From: Jiangella anatolica
GTDB taxonomy: Bacteria; Actinomycetota; Actinomycetes; Jiangellales; Jiangellaceae
Reading direction: 5' to 3'
DNA length: 64,000 nt
NCBI RefSeq assembly: GCF_003236295.1
Contig: NZ_POTW01000005.1
Location: forward strand, 1-64,000
Part shown: positions 17,802-25,386 of the stretch, in pieces
Layout: the number at the start of each line of letters is the position of its first letter
Numbering within the stretch: the stretch's first letter is position 1
Notes under the pieces: generated by a model
What the model saw: only the letters and a program-made list of their open reading frames with translations
Told to the model about the DNA's origin: nothing
Databases searched by the model: none
Position numbers and translations under genes: made by a program

Positions 17802-18712
17802 CGCAGCGCCCCCAGCGTCGTGCGCGGGTCGAGCGCGTCGCGCAGCCCGTCGCCGACGAAGTTCACCGCGAGCACCGTCAGCGCGACCGCGATGCCCGGC
17901 GGCAGCCACATCCACGGCATCGAGCTGATCAGCGTGAGGTTCTGCGCGTCGGTGAGCATGTTCCCCCAGCTCGCGGCCGGCGGCTCGACGCCGAGGCCGA
18001 GGAAGGACAGCGTCGCCTCGGCCATGATCGCCTGGGCGACGCCGAGCGTCGCCACCACCGTCACCGGGCCGAGCGCGGCCGGCACCAGGTGCCGGGTGAT
18101 CAGCCACCAGCCGCCCGCGCCGAACGAGCGGGCCGCCTTGACGAACTCGCGCTCGCGCACCGACAGCGTGACGCCGCGGACGACGCGTCCGGCGGCCGGC
18201 CAGCCGAACACGCCCATCGCCAGCACCAGCGTGACGACGCTCGGCCCGAGCACCCCGGCCACGACGATGATCACCACCAGCGCCGGGAACGACAGCATGA
18301 TGTCCGCCGTCCGCATGATGACGGTGTCGGCCCAGCCGCGGAACAGCCCCGCGACGGCGCCGAGCAGCGTGCCGATCGCCACCGAGATCAGCGACGCGGC
18401 GATGCCGACGCCGAGCGAGATCCGGCCGGCGTGCAGCAGCCGGGCGAACACGTCGCGCCCGGCCGAGTCCGTGCCCAGCCAGTGCTCCGCGGACGGCGCC
18501 TGCCGGAACGCCGCCAGGTCCACCTCGTTCGGGTGGTGCGGCGCGATGACGTCGGCCAGCAGGGCGGCGACGACGATGACGCCCAGCGTCACCAGGCCCA
18601 CCATCGCCATGCGGTGACGGCGGAACCGGCGCCAGGCCAGGCCGGCCGGGCCGCGGGTGGACACCGGGGTGGTGGCGGCGAGCGCGGCCGCCGGCTCCAT
18701 GGCAGCGGTCAT
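17798..18712 (-). CDS. oligopeptide/dipeptide-type ABC permease (DppC-like)
   Basis: A 304-residue inner-membrane permease. The N-terminal RRFRRHRMAMVGLVTLG begins the first transmembrane segment, followed by the family's HWLGTDSAGRDVFARLLHAGR, about five further hydrophobic segments and the EAA-type loop near REREFVKAARSFGA. The C terminus NFVGDGLRDALDPR is typical for DppC. The ATG at 18712 overlaps the stop of the upstream permease. Confidence 0.92.
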   Translation of the reverse strand: MTAAMEPAAALAATTPVSTRGPAGLAWRRFRRHRMAMVGLVTLGVIVVAALLADVIAPHHPNEVDLAAFRQAPSAEHWLGTDSAGRDVFARLLHAGRISLGVGIAASLISVAIGTLLGAVAGLFRGWADTVIMRTADIMLSFPALVVIIVVAGVLGPSVVTLVLAMGVFGWPAAGRVVRGVTLSVREREFVKAARSFGAGGWWLITRHLVPAALGPVTVVATLGVAQAIMAEATLSFLGLGVEPPAASWGNMLTDAQNLTLISSMPWMWLPPGIAVALTVLAVNFVGDGLRDALDPRTTLGALR

Positions 18713-19668
18713 TGCAGGCTCACCCGTGGGTCGGCGATGGAGTACAGGACGTCCGCGAGCATGTTCGACAGCAGCACAAGGATCGCGACGAAGAACGCGA
18801 ACCCGATGATCACCGGGTAGTCCTGCTGGTTGACCGCGGAGATGACCAGCTGGCCCATGCCGGGCCAGGCGAAGATCTGCTCGACGACGACGGCGCCGAC
18901 CAGCAGCGCCGGCAGCGTCAGGCCGAGGATGGTGATCAGCGGGATCAGCGCGTTGCGCAGCACGTGGCCGAAGAGGATCCGCCGCGGCGTGGCGCCCTTC
19001 GACTCCGCCGTCTTCACGTACTCGGAACCGAGTTCCGCGATCACACCGCTGCGCACGTATCTGGTGAAGGGCCCGGCCACCCCGAACGTCAGGATCGCCA
19101 CCGGCATGACCAGGTGGTGCAGCGAGTCGCCGAGGCTCGGCGCGCCCGGCGTCGACATCCCCGCCGACGGCACCCAGCCCAGCTGCAGCGCGAACACGTA
19201 GATGGCCAGGATGCAGAGGAAGAAGCCGGGGATCGACACCGCGCCGAGGCTCAGCGCCGCGGTCCAGTAGTCGACGGCGGTGTTGCGGCGGACCGCGGCG
19301 AGCATGCCCAGCGGGATCGCGATCGCGATGCCGAGCGCCAGCCCCAGCCCCATCAGCTCGATCGTCGGGCCGAGCCGCTCGGCCAGCAGCTCCGACACCG
19401 GCCGGTTGTTGGTCAGCGAGTAGCCGAGGTCGCCGGTGGCCACGCCCTGCAGCCAGGACCAGTACTGCGCCGGCAGCGGCCGGTCCAGCCCCAGCTCGTG
19501 CCGCTTCTGCTCGATGAAGTCCGCGCTGTCGGCGCCGAGCTGCTCGACCGGCACCATCATCGTGACCGGGTCGCCCGGCGCGGCGTGCACCAGCCCGAAC
19601 AACCCGATCGTCACGAGGAACAGCACGAGCACGCTCACCGCGAAGCGCCGCACGAGGTACGCCGCCAT
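18709..19668 (-). CDS. oligopeptide/dipeptide-type ABC permease (DppB-like)
   Basis: A 319-residue permease with the DppB pattern: N-terminal YLVRRFAVSVLVLFLVTIG segment, HAAPGDPV, a periplasmic loop with LGLDRPLPAQYWSWL, then several membrane segments and an EAA loop near SEYVKTAESKGA. The ATG at 19668 (8 nt after GAGGA) is preferred; a GTG two codons upstream at 19674 is also possible but is too close to the ribosome-binding site. First gene of the importer operon, preceded by IclR site 3. Confidence 0.9.
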   Translation of the reverse strand: MAAYLVRRFAVSVLVLFLVTIGLFGLVHAAPGDPVTMMVPVEQLGADSADFIEQKRHELGLDRPLPAQYWSWLQGVATGDLGYSLTNNRPVSELLAERLGPTIELMGLGLALGIAIAIPLGMLAAVRRNTAVDYWTAALSLGAVSIPGFFLCILAIYVFALQLGWVPSAGMSTPGAPSLGDSLHHLVMPVAILTFGVAGPFTRYVRSGVIAELGSEYVKTAESKGATPRRILFGHVLRNALIPLITILGLTLPALLVGAVVVEQIFAWPGMGQLVISAVNQQDYPVIIGFAFFVAILVLLSNMLADVLYSIADPRVSLQ

Positions 19669-19684
19669 GATCACCGTCCTCGGA

Positions 19685-19701
19685 ATCTGAAACAGTGTTC
19701 C
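19685..19701 (+). promoter_or_regulatory. putative IclR operator, site 3
   Basis: ATCTGAAACAGTGTTCC is an excellent match to ATCYGRAAY-N3-RTTYY. It overlaps the predicted transcription start (about 19696) of the transporter operon. Confidence 0.65.
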
Positions 19702-19702
19702 A

Positions 19703-19731
19703 AGGATTGCGGCGGCTCAGGACGGTGTCAA
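19703..19731 (-). promoter_or_regulatory. predicted promoter of the transporter operon
   Basis: On the minus strand: -35 TTGACA (19731-19726), 17-bp spacer, -10 AATCCT (19708-19703). Operator site 3 follows at once. Confidence 0.5.
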
Positions 19732-19734
19732 GGG

Positions 19735-20574
19735 TCAGCCCACGGGCTCGATGGCCGATCGCATCAGGGACGAGCGCAGGTACTCCAGCACGGCGACCAC
19801 GTCGGCGTCGCCGGCCAGGCCGGACGCGACCCTGCCCAGCACGGTCAGGTAGCGCTTCTGCTCCTCCAGGCCGAACTCCGCGGCCGGGCCGGAGACGCTG
19901 ACCGCGGCCAGCACCTCGCCGCGCACCGAGACCGGCACCGCAAGGCAGCGCAGCCCGGTGCTGGACTCGTTGTCGTCGAACCCATAACCCCTGCGCAACG
20001 TCGTGCGCAGCTCGCGCTGGAACGCCGCCAGCGAGGTGATGGTGCGGTCGGTGTAGGCGGGGAAGGGCTCGGCCGGGACGTGCGCCGCGACCTCGTCGGC
20101 GTCGAGGACGGCCAGCAGCACCTTGCCCAGCCCGCTGACGTAGGCCGGCGCGCGGTGGCCGGCGGCGCTGGCGTAGCGCAGCGCGCGGTCGGGCTCGCGG
20201 ACGCACACGTGCAGCACCTGGTCGCCGTCGAGCAGGCCGAGGTTGCCGGTCTGCGAGGTCTCCCCGGCCAGCTCCTCCAGGTAGTGGCCGGCCACCTGGG
20301 AGATGTCCAGCTGCGCCACGTAGGCGTCGGAGAGCAGCTGCACCTTGTGCCCCAGCCGGTAGGCCGGCCGCTCGTCTACCCGGACCACGTACTCCTCCCG
20401 GTCCAGCACGCTGAGCAGCCGGACCAGGGTGCTCTTCGGCATCCCGGTGTGCTCGTGGAAGTCGGCGATCGTCTGCGGCGACCGGCCGCGGGCCAGGATC
20501 TCCAGCACGTTCAGGCCGCGGGACAGCGCCTGCGCGTGGTAGTGGACGGCGTCGGTCTCGCTGTTGCGGGCCAT
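19735..20574 (-). CDS. IclR-family transcriptional regulator (predicted regulator of the island)
   Basis: A 279-residue protein with an N-terminal winged helix-turn-helix (ALSRGLNVLEILARG, GMPKSTLVRLLSVLDREEYV) and a C-terminal IclR effector domain (LAGETSQTGNLGLLDGDQVLHV, YVSGLGKVLLAVL, CLAVPVSVRGEVLAAVSVSGP). The ATG at 20574 has GGAGG 7 nt upstream. It lies between the transporter operon and the second GH36 gene, and a copy of the 17-bp motif lies in its own leader and in front of each neighbouring unit, so autoregulation and control of the whole island are inferred. The effector is unknown. Confidence 0.9.
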   Translation of the reverse strand: MARNSETDAVHYHAQALSRGLNVLEILARGRSPQTIADFHEHTGMPKSTLVRLLSVLDREEYVVRVDERPAYRLGHKVQLLSDAYVAQLDISQVAGHYLEELAGETSQTGNLGLLDGDQVLHVCVREPDRALRYASAAGHRAPAYVSGLGKVLLAVLDADEVAAHVPAEPFPAYTDRTITSLAAFQRELRTTLRRGYGFDDNESSTGLRCLAVPVSVRGEVLAAVSVSGPAAEFGLEEQKRYLTVLGRVASGLAGDADVVAVLEYLRSSLMRSAIEPVG

Positions 20575-20602
20575 AAGGCGACCTCCGGCGGAAGCTTGAA
20601 CA

Positions 20603-20619
20603 GGAATAGCGTTTCAGAT
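20603..20619 (-). promoter_or_regulatory. putative IclR operator, site 4 (iclR leader)
   Basis: Read on the minus strand: ATCTGAAACGCTATTCC. It lies directly downstream of a TAGCCT -10-like hexamer (20629-20624), the same hexamer as in the aminotransferase promoter, and suggests autoregulation. Confidence 0.6.
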
Positions 20620-20658
20620 GAAGAGGCTAGCAGCGGAAGCGTCCGCGGCCCTTCACCC

Positions 20659-20688
20659 TTGACGCCGCCCTCGTCGCGACCGGATCAT
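20659..20688 (+). promoter_or_regulatory. predicted promoter of the second GH36 gene
   Basis: TTGACG (20659-20664), 18-bp spacer, GATCAT (20683-20688), with the predicted start near 20695 immediately before operator site 5. Confidence 0.5.
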
Positions 20689-20696
20689 CTGACGTT

Positions 20697-20713
20697 GGAA
20701 CGCTGTTTCGGAT
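20697..20713 (-). promoter_or_regulatory. putative IclR operator, site 5
   Basis: Read on the minus strand: ATCCGAAACAGCGTTCC, a strong match to the shared motif, placed over the predicted transcription start of the second GH36 gene. Confidence 0.65.
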
Positions 20714-20731
20714 TTGACTGGTGGAGGCACG

Positions 20732-22804
20732 GTGGCGGAGGACGCGGAGACGATCGAGTGGCGCGCGCCCGGCGTCCGGCTGCTGCTGTCGGCGCCGCCG
20801 GACGGTGCGGTGCGGGTCCGCGGGCTGGCCGCCGGCGACGTCTCCCCCGGCGTGACGCATCCGCTGGTCGAGCTGGCCGTCGACGGGCAGGGGCGGGTGG
20901 ACCGCAGCGCGCACGCGCAGCACCGGTTCACCGCCGCCGGGCAGCGGCTGCGGTACCGCTCGCACGGCGCCGACGGCGCGCGCTTCTCCGTCACGCAGGC
21001 CGATCCTGCCTCCGGACTCGTCGTGACCAGCGTCGTCGAGGCGACGGCGCCCGGCGTCGTCCGGGCGTGGAACGAGGTCCGCAACGACGGTCCGGCCCCC
21101 GTCACGCTGGACTTCGTCTCGTCGCTGGTGCTCACCGGGTTCGGCACGGTCGGGCCGGAGCTGCGCCTGCACCACGCCCGCAACGCGTGGTGCGCCGAGG
21201 CCCGCTGGCACGAGCTGTCGCTGGAGGACGCGGGCATCGTCGCGGTGGGCCGGCTGCACCGACCCGCGGACACCTCGCTCGGCCAGTTCGCCGTCACCAC
21301 CACCGGGTCCTGGTCGACCGGCGACCACCTGCCGATGGGCGCGCTGGTCCGGCGCGACACCGGACACGCCTGGCTGTGGCAGCTGGAGCACAACGGGCCC
21401 ACGCACTGGGCGGCCGGCGATCACGACGACGACGTGTTCCTGCTCTGCTCCGGGCCCACGGCGGCCGAGCACCAGTGGCGCCGGCGGCTGGCTCCGGGTG
21501 CGGTGCTCGGCTCCGTCCCGGTGGTGGTCGTCGTGTCCGCCGACGGCCTGGAGCACGCGTTCGGCCTGCTGACCGAGCACCGGCGGCGGGTGCGCCGGCC
21601 GCACGACGACAACGAGCGGCTGCCGGTCGTCTTCAACGACTACATGAACTGTCTCAAGGGCGACCCGACCGAGGCCACCGTCGCGCCGCTGATCGAGGCC
21701 GCGGCCGCCGCCGGCGCGGAGTACTACGTCATGGACGCGGGCTGGCACGCCGTTCCGAAGCCGTGGTGGGACGAGGTCGGCGCGTGGGAGGAGTCGCGCG
21801 ACCGGTTCCCCGGCGGGCTGGCCGCGACGATGGACCGGATCCGGGCCGCCGGCATGATCCCGGGCCTGTGGATCGAGCCGGAGGTCGTCGGCGTGCGCAG
21901 CCCGGCCGCGGCGGCTCTGCCGGACGAGGCGTTCTTCCAGCGCGACGGCCGCCGCCTGGTCGAGGTCAGCCGCTACCACCTGGACCTTCGGCACCCGGCC
22001 GCCCGCGCCCACCTGGACACGACGGTGGACCGGCTGGTCCGCGACTACGGACTCGGCTACCTCAAGCTCGACTATAACATCGACGTAGGCGCCGGCACTG
22101 ACCACGCGTCGGACAGCCTCGGCGACGGCCTGCTCGGCCACCAGCAGGCGCTGCTGGCCTGGCTGGACGACGTCCTGGACCGGCACCCCGGGCTGGTGAT
22201 CGAGAACTGCGCCTCCGGCGGCATGCGCTCCGACGCGGCGATGCTGTCGAGGCTGAGCATCCACTCCACCAGCGACCAGACCGACCACCGCCGCTACCCG
22301 GCGATCGCGGCCGCCGCACCCACCGTCGTCACGCCCGAGCAAGGAGCGGTGTGGGCCTATCCGCAGCCGTTCCTGTCCGCCGAGGAGAACGCGTTGACGC
22401 TGGTCAACCCGCTGCTCGGCCGCGTGCACCTGAGCGGGCGGATCGACCAGCTGGACGACGCGCAGGCGGCGTCGGTGGCCGCCGCGGTCGCCGCCTACAA
22501 GGAGTACCGGCACCGGCTGCCACGGGCCCGGCCGCGCTGGCCGCTGGGGCTGCCGCGCTGGTCCGACCCGTGGGTGGCGCTGGCCCTGGACGACGAGCAG
22601 GGGACGCTGCTGGCGGTGTGGCGGCGCGAGGGCCCGGACTCGGTGACGCTCCCGCTGCCCTGGCTGGCCGGCGCCGGCGTGACGCCTGTCGTCCGCTACC
22701 CCGCCGACCTCCCGACGGCGCTGGACTGGTCCGACGCCACCGGCACGCTGGACGTCACCCTCCCTGGTCCCTACGCCGCCCGCCTGATCGAGCTCCGCCG
22801 CTAG
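20732..22804 (+). CDS. GH36 alpha-galactosidase, paralogue 2 (intracellular)
   Basis: A 690-residue paralogue of the GH36 at 1043-3133. It keeps VVFNDYMNCLKGD, the nucleophile motif YLKLDYN (Asp about 447), ENCASGGMRSD and STSDQTDH with the acid/base Asp about 515. No signal peptide is visible. The GTG at 20732 is preferred because GGAGG stands 4 nt upstream; a TTG six codons earlier has no ribosome-binding site. It is divergent from iclR and has its own promoter with operator site 5. Two similar enzymes at the edges of one island may split substrates or stereochemistry. Confidence 0.92.
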   Translation: MAEDAETIEWRAPGVRLLLSAPPDGAVRVRGLAAGDVSPGVTHPLVELAVDGQGRVDRSAHAQHRFTAAGQRLRYRSHGADGARFSVTQADPASGLVVTSVVEATAPGVVRAWNEVRNDGPAPVTLDFVSSLVLTGFGTVGPELRLHHARNAWCAEARWHELSLEDAGIVAVGRLHRPADTSLGQFAVTTTGSWSTGDHLPMGALVRRDTGHAWLWQLEHNGPTHWAAGDHDDDVFLLCSGPTAAEHQWRRRLAPGAVLGSVPVVVVVSADGLEHAFGLLTEHRRRVRRPHDDNERLPVVFNDYMNCLKGDPTEATVAPLIEAAAAAGAEYYVMDAGWHAVPKPWWDEVGAWEESRDRFPGGLAATMDRIRAAGMIPGLWIEPEVVGVRSPAAAALPDEAFFQRDGRRLVEVSRYHLDLRHPAARAHLDTTVDRLVRDYGLGYLKLDYNIDVGAGTDHASDSLGDGLLGHQQALLAWLDDVLDRHPGLVIENCASGGMRSDAAMLSRLSIHSTSDQTDHRRYPAIAAAAPTVVTPEQGAVWAYPQPFLSAEENALTLVNPLLGRVHLSGRIDQLDDAQAASVAAAVAAYKEYRHRLPRARPRWPLGLPRWSDPWVALALDDEQGTLLAVWRREGPDSVTLPLPWLAGAGVTPVVRYPADLPTALDWSDATGTLDVTLPGPYAARLIELRR

Positions 22805-22806
22805 CC

Positions 22807-22864
22807 CCCATGATCATCAACCTTTGGCGTCGTGATGACAGCCCAGAAGGTTGATGATCATGGG
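22807..22864. terminator. perfect 18-bp inverted repeat, probable bidirectional terminator
   Basis: CCCATGATCATCAACCTT (22807-22824) is perfectly complementary to 22847-22864, with a 22-nt loop. It sits between the convergent GH36 and alcohol dehydrogenase genes and overlaps the last codon and stop of the latter. There is no U-tract. The stem is much less GC-rich than its surroundings, which marks it as a distinct element rather than chance. Confidence 0.6.
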
Positions 22865-23868
22865 AGGCGGGGGTCGACGTGGACCTTGGAGGCCGGGCCG
22901 GTGGGGTGGGCGCCGGCCAGGACCGCGGCGACGTCGGCGAGGCCGACGGTGGCGCCGACCAGCGGCCGCGGGTCGACGGCGCCGCTCGCGTACGCCTCGA
23001 TCGTCGCGTCCAGGCCGGGCGACGCGGACAGGATGCCGACCGCCGTCACGTCGTCGAGCACGAGCCTCCGGGTGTCGAGCAGGCTCGGCGTCGCGGACAG
23101 CCCGATGTAGACGACCCGGCCGCCGGGCTCGACCAGCTCGACCGCCTTCGCGGGCAGCGGCGCGGCGTTGGTGGCGTCGACGACGGCGTCGAACGGCAGG
23201 TCCGGCAGCTCGTCCTCGGTCCAGGTGTGCTCGAACCCCAGCGACCGGGCGAACCGCAGCGACTCGTCGGTGCGCCCCATCAGGTGGACCTCGGCGCCGT
23301 CGGCGCGGGCGAACATCGCCACCAGCAGGCCGATCGTGCCCGGCCCGAACACCAGCACCCGGTCCCCCGCGCCGGCGCCGGTCGCCCGGGCCGCCCGCAG
23401 CGCGTTCCCGCCCGGCTCCACCAGCGCGCCCAGCACGGCGTCGACGGCGTCCGGCAGCACGTGCAGCGACGACACCGGGACGGCGAGCTGCTCGGCCAGC
23501 GCGCCGGGCCGGCCGTCGCGGACGCCGACCTCCTGCCGCGCCTCGCACACGTGCTGCTGACCGCGCCGGCACCGGCGGCAGGTCCCGTCGCCGATCATCG
23601 TGTCGCCCATGACCCGGCGGCCCAGCCACGCGTCGTCCACGCCGGAACCGACGGACGTGACGACGCCGGCCCACTCGTGGCCGGGCCGCAGCGGATACGT
23701 GGTGTGGCCGGAACGCAGGTAGGCCATGTCGCCGGAGAAGAACTCCGCGTCGGTGCCGCAGACGCCGGCCCGCTCGACGTCGACGACGACCTCGCCGGGC
23801 GCCGCGACCGGCGGTGGCACGTCCTGCACCGCGCCCGCTCCCGGCCCGGTCAGCACGAACGCCCTCAT
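22858..23868 (-). CDS. zinc-dependent medium-chain alcohol/polyol dehydrogenase
   Basis: A 336-residue MDR-family enzyme. AGVCGTDAEFF holds the catalytic-zinc Cys, PLRPGHEWAGVV the zinc His/Glu, and GDGTCRRCRRGQQHVC four structural-zinc ligands. The Rossmann part is VLVFGPGTIGLLVAMFAR. It oxidises a secondary alcohol, probably a polyol or sugar acid. Its ATG overlaps the stop of the IclR gene upstream (ATGA), so regulator and enzyme are co-transcribed. Confidence 0.9.
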   Translation of the reverse strand: MRAFVLTGPGAGAVQDVPPPVAAPGEVVVDVERAGVCGTDAEFFSGDMAYLRSGHTTYPLRPGHEWAGVVTSVGSGVDDAWLGRRVMGDTMIGDGTCRRCRRGQQHVCEARQEVGVRDGRPGALAEQLAVPVSSLHVLPDAVDAVLGALVEPGGNALRAARATGAGAGDRVLVFGPGTIGLLVAMFARADGAEVHLMGRTDESLRFARSLGFEHTWTEDELPDLPFDAVVDATNAAPLPAKAVELVEPGGRVVYIGLSATPSLLDTRRLVLDDVTAVGILSASPGLDATIEAYASGAVDPRPLVGATVGLADVAAVLAGAHPTGPASKVHVDPRLP

Positions 23869-24644
23869 GAGCTCTCCCCCAGGCGGCCGAGCACGGCGCG
23901 CACCTCGTCGACGGCGTCGACGAGCGTGGCCAGCGGCGTGCGGTAGGTCAGCGCGCTGATGCTGATCGCGCCCGACGGCGTGCCCGGCGCCAGCGCGTAC
24001 ACCGGCAGCGCCAGGCAGGCGACGCCGGGCTCGTTCTCCTCGTCGTCCAGCGCGTAGCCGCGCTCCCGGATGAGCGCGAGCTCGCGGCGCAGCGCGGCCG
24101 CGGAGACGATCGTGCTCGGTGTCCGGCGCTCCAGCGGCCCGTCCACAAAGCCCAGGCCGTACGCCAGCAGCAGCTTGCCCACCCCGGTCGAGTGCGCCGG
24201 GTTGCGTCCGCCGACGGTCGACGTGAGCCGGGCGGCCCCGGTGGGCGGGTCGACCTTGGCGCGGTACACGACCTCGCGGCCGTCGAGCACCGCGTAGTGC
24301 GTCGTCTCGCCGAACCGCTCAGCCAGCGTCTCCAGCACCGGCCGCAGCCGGACGTGCTCGGGCCGGGCCTCGTGGTGCGCGAACGCCAGCCGCAGGAACT
24401 CGTCGCCCAGCAGATAGTGCCCGCGCGCGTCCTGACCGGCCAGCCCGGCCCGGCGCAGCGACCGCAGCGCCCGGTGCACGGTCGGCTTCGGGCTGCCGAC
24501 GGCGCGGGTCAGCTCGTCCAGGCCGACGCCGCCGGGGTGCCCGGCCAGCTCCTTCAGCACGACGAGCACCCGGTCGGAGCCGACGACCCGGTCGCCCTCT
24601 TGACCCGGACGGTCCGCGCCCGCCACGATGTCCGCGTCGCTCAC
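23865..24644 (-). CDS. IclR-family transcriptional regulator
   Basis: A 259-residue IclR regulator: HTH around GVGLDELTRAVGSPKPTVHRALRSLRRAGL, then the effector domain (TLAERFGETTHYAVLDGREVVY, HSTGVGKLLLA, CLALPVYALAPGTPSGAISIS). The GTG at 24644 is chosen because a TACTAT -10-like hexamer (24657-24652) ends 7 nt upstream and there is no ribosome-binding site, so it is probably leaderless; the open frame runs far upstream only because of GC content. It is co-transcribed with the alcohol dehydrogenase and divergent from the SDR gene, which are its likely targets. TTCCG half-sites lie in the 55-bp gap. Confidence 0.87.
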   Translation of the reverse strand: MSDADIVAGADRPGQEGDRVVGSDRVLVVLKELAGHPGGVGLDELTRAVGSPKPTVHRALRSLRRAGLAGQDARGHYLLGDEFLRLAFAHHEARPEHVRLRPVLETLAERFGETTHYAVLDGREVVYRAKVDPPTGAARLTSTVGGRNPAHSTGVGKLLLAYGLGFVDGPLERRTPSTIVSAAALRRELALIRERGYALDDEENEPGVACLALPVYALAPGTPSGAISISALTYRTPLATLVDAVDEVRAVLGRLGESS

Positions 24645-24699
24645 GTTCCGAATAGTAGAGCGCCGTGTCGTTAACCGGAAGAGCATCGGAGGACGGGCC

Positions 24700-25386
24700 G
24701 TGACCGGTACCGAAGGCAGGACGGCGATCGTCACCGGCGGCGGCAGCGGCCTCGGCGCGGCGGCGGCGCAGCGGCTGCGCGCCGACGGGCTGAGGGTCGT
24801 CACGCTCGACCTGCGCGGCGCCGACGTCGAGGCCGACGTCACCGACGACGCCGCGCTGGCCCATATCGCCGCCGACGTCGGCCCGGTGGACGTGCTGGTG
24901 AACTCCGCCGGCATCGTCGGGCCGAACCGGCCGCTGGTCGAGACGACGGCGGACGAGTGGCGCCGCACCTTCGACGTCAACGTCATCGGCACCGTCAACA
25001 CGATGCGGGCGTTCGTCCCCGGCATGGCCGAGCGGGGCTGGGGCCGCGTCGTCAACCTCGCCAGCATGGCCGGCAAGGACGGCAACCCGAACCTGGCCGC
25101 GTACTCCGCGTCGAAGGCCGCCGTCATCGGCCTCACCAAGGCCGCCGGCAAGGAGCTGGCCACCAGCGGCGTCCTGGTCAACGCGATCGCGCCCGCGGTC
25201 ATCGCGACGCCGATGAACGAGACCACCGCGCCGGACGTGCTCGCGCACATCACCAGCCTGATCCCGATGCAACGGGTCGGGCGCCCGGAGGAGGTCGCCG
25301 AGCTGATCGCGTTCCTCTGCTCCGAGCGGGTCAGCTTCTCCACCGGGGCGGTGTACGACATCAGCGGCGGGCGAGCGACCTACTGA
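24700..25386 (+). CDS. short-chain dehydrogenase/reductase (SDR)
   Basis: A 228-residue classical SDR with TGGGSGLGAAAAQRL (the TGxxxGxG motif), NSAGIVGPNRP, the catalytic Ser in NLASMAGKDG, YSASKAA with Tyr and Lys, and a C-terminal GAVYDISGGRATY. It oxidises or reduces a hydroxyl with NAD(P). GTG at 24700 follows GGAGG by 7 nt. It is divergent from the IclR-alcohol dehydrogenase pair, so the two dehydrogenases may act on one pathway. Its end overlaps the convergent enolase paralogue by 26 bp. Confidence 0.9.
   Translation: MTGTEGRTAIVTGGGSGLGAAAAQRLRADGLRVVTLDLRGADVEADVTDDAALAHIAADVGPVDVLVNSAGIVGPNRPLVETTADEWRRTFDVNVIGTVNTMRAFVPGMAERGWGRVVNLASMAGKDGNPNLAAYSASKAAVIGLTKAAGKELATSGVLVNAIAPAVIATPMNETTAPDVLAHITSLIPMQRVGRPEEVAELIAFLCSERVSFSTGAVYDISGGRATY

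Noticed and set aside
18712-22077. Plus-strand open frame of 1121 codons
   Set aside because: Runs antisense through two permease-region genes and iclR and out of frame through GH36; low-complexity composition.
22817-22854. Two tiny mirrored coding-like stretches beginning MIINL on both strands
   Set aside because: They are the two arms of the inverted repeat read as protein, not genes.
24644-24700. Copy of the 17-bp IclR motif at the second IclR gene
   Set aside because: The gap has TTCCG half-sites but does not match ATCYGRAAY-N3-RTTYY; it probably has a different operator.
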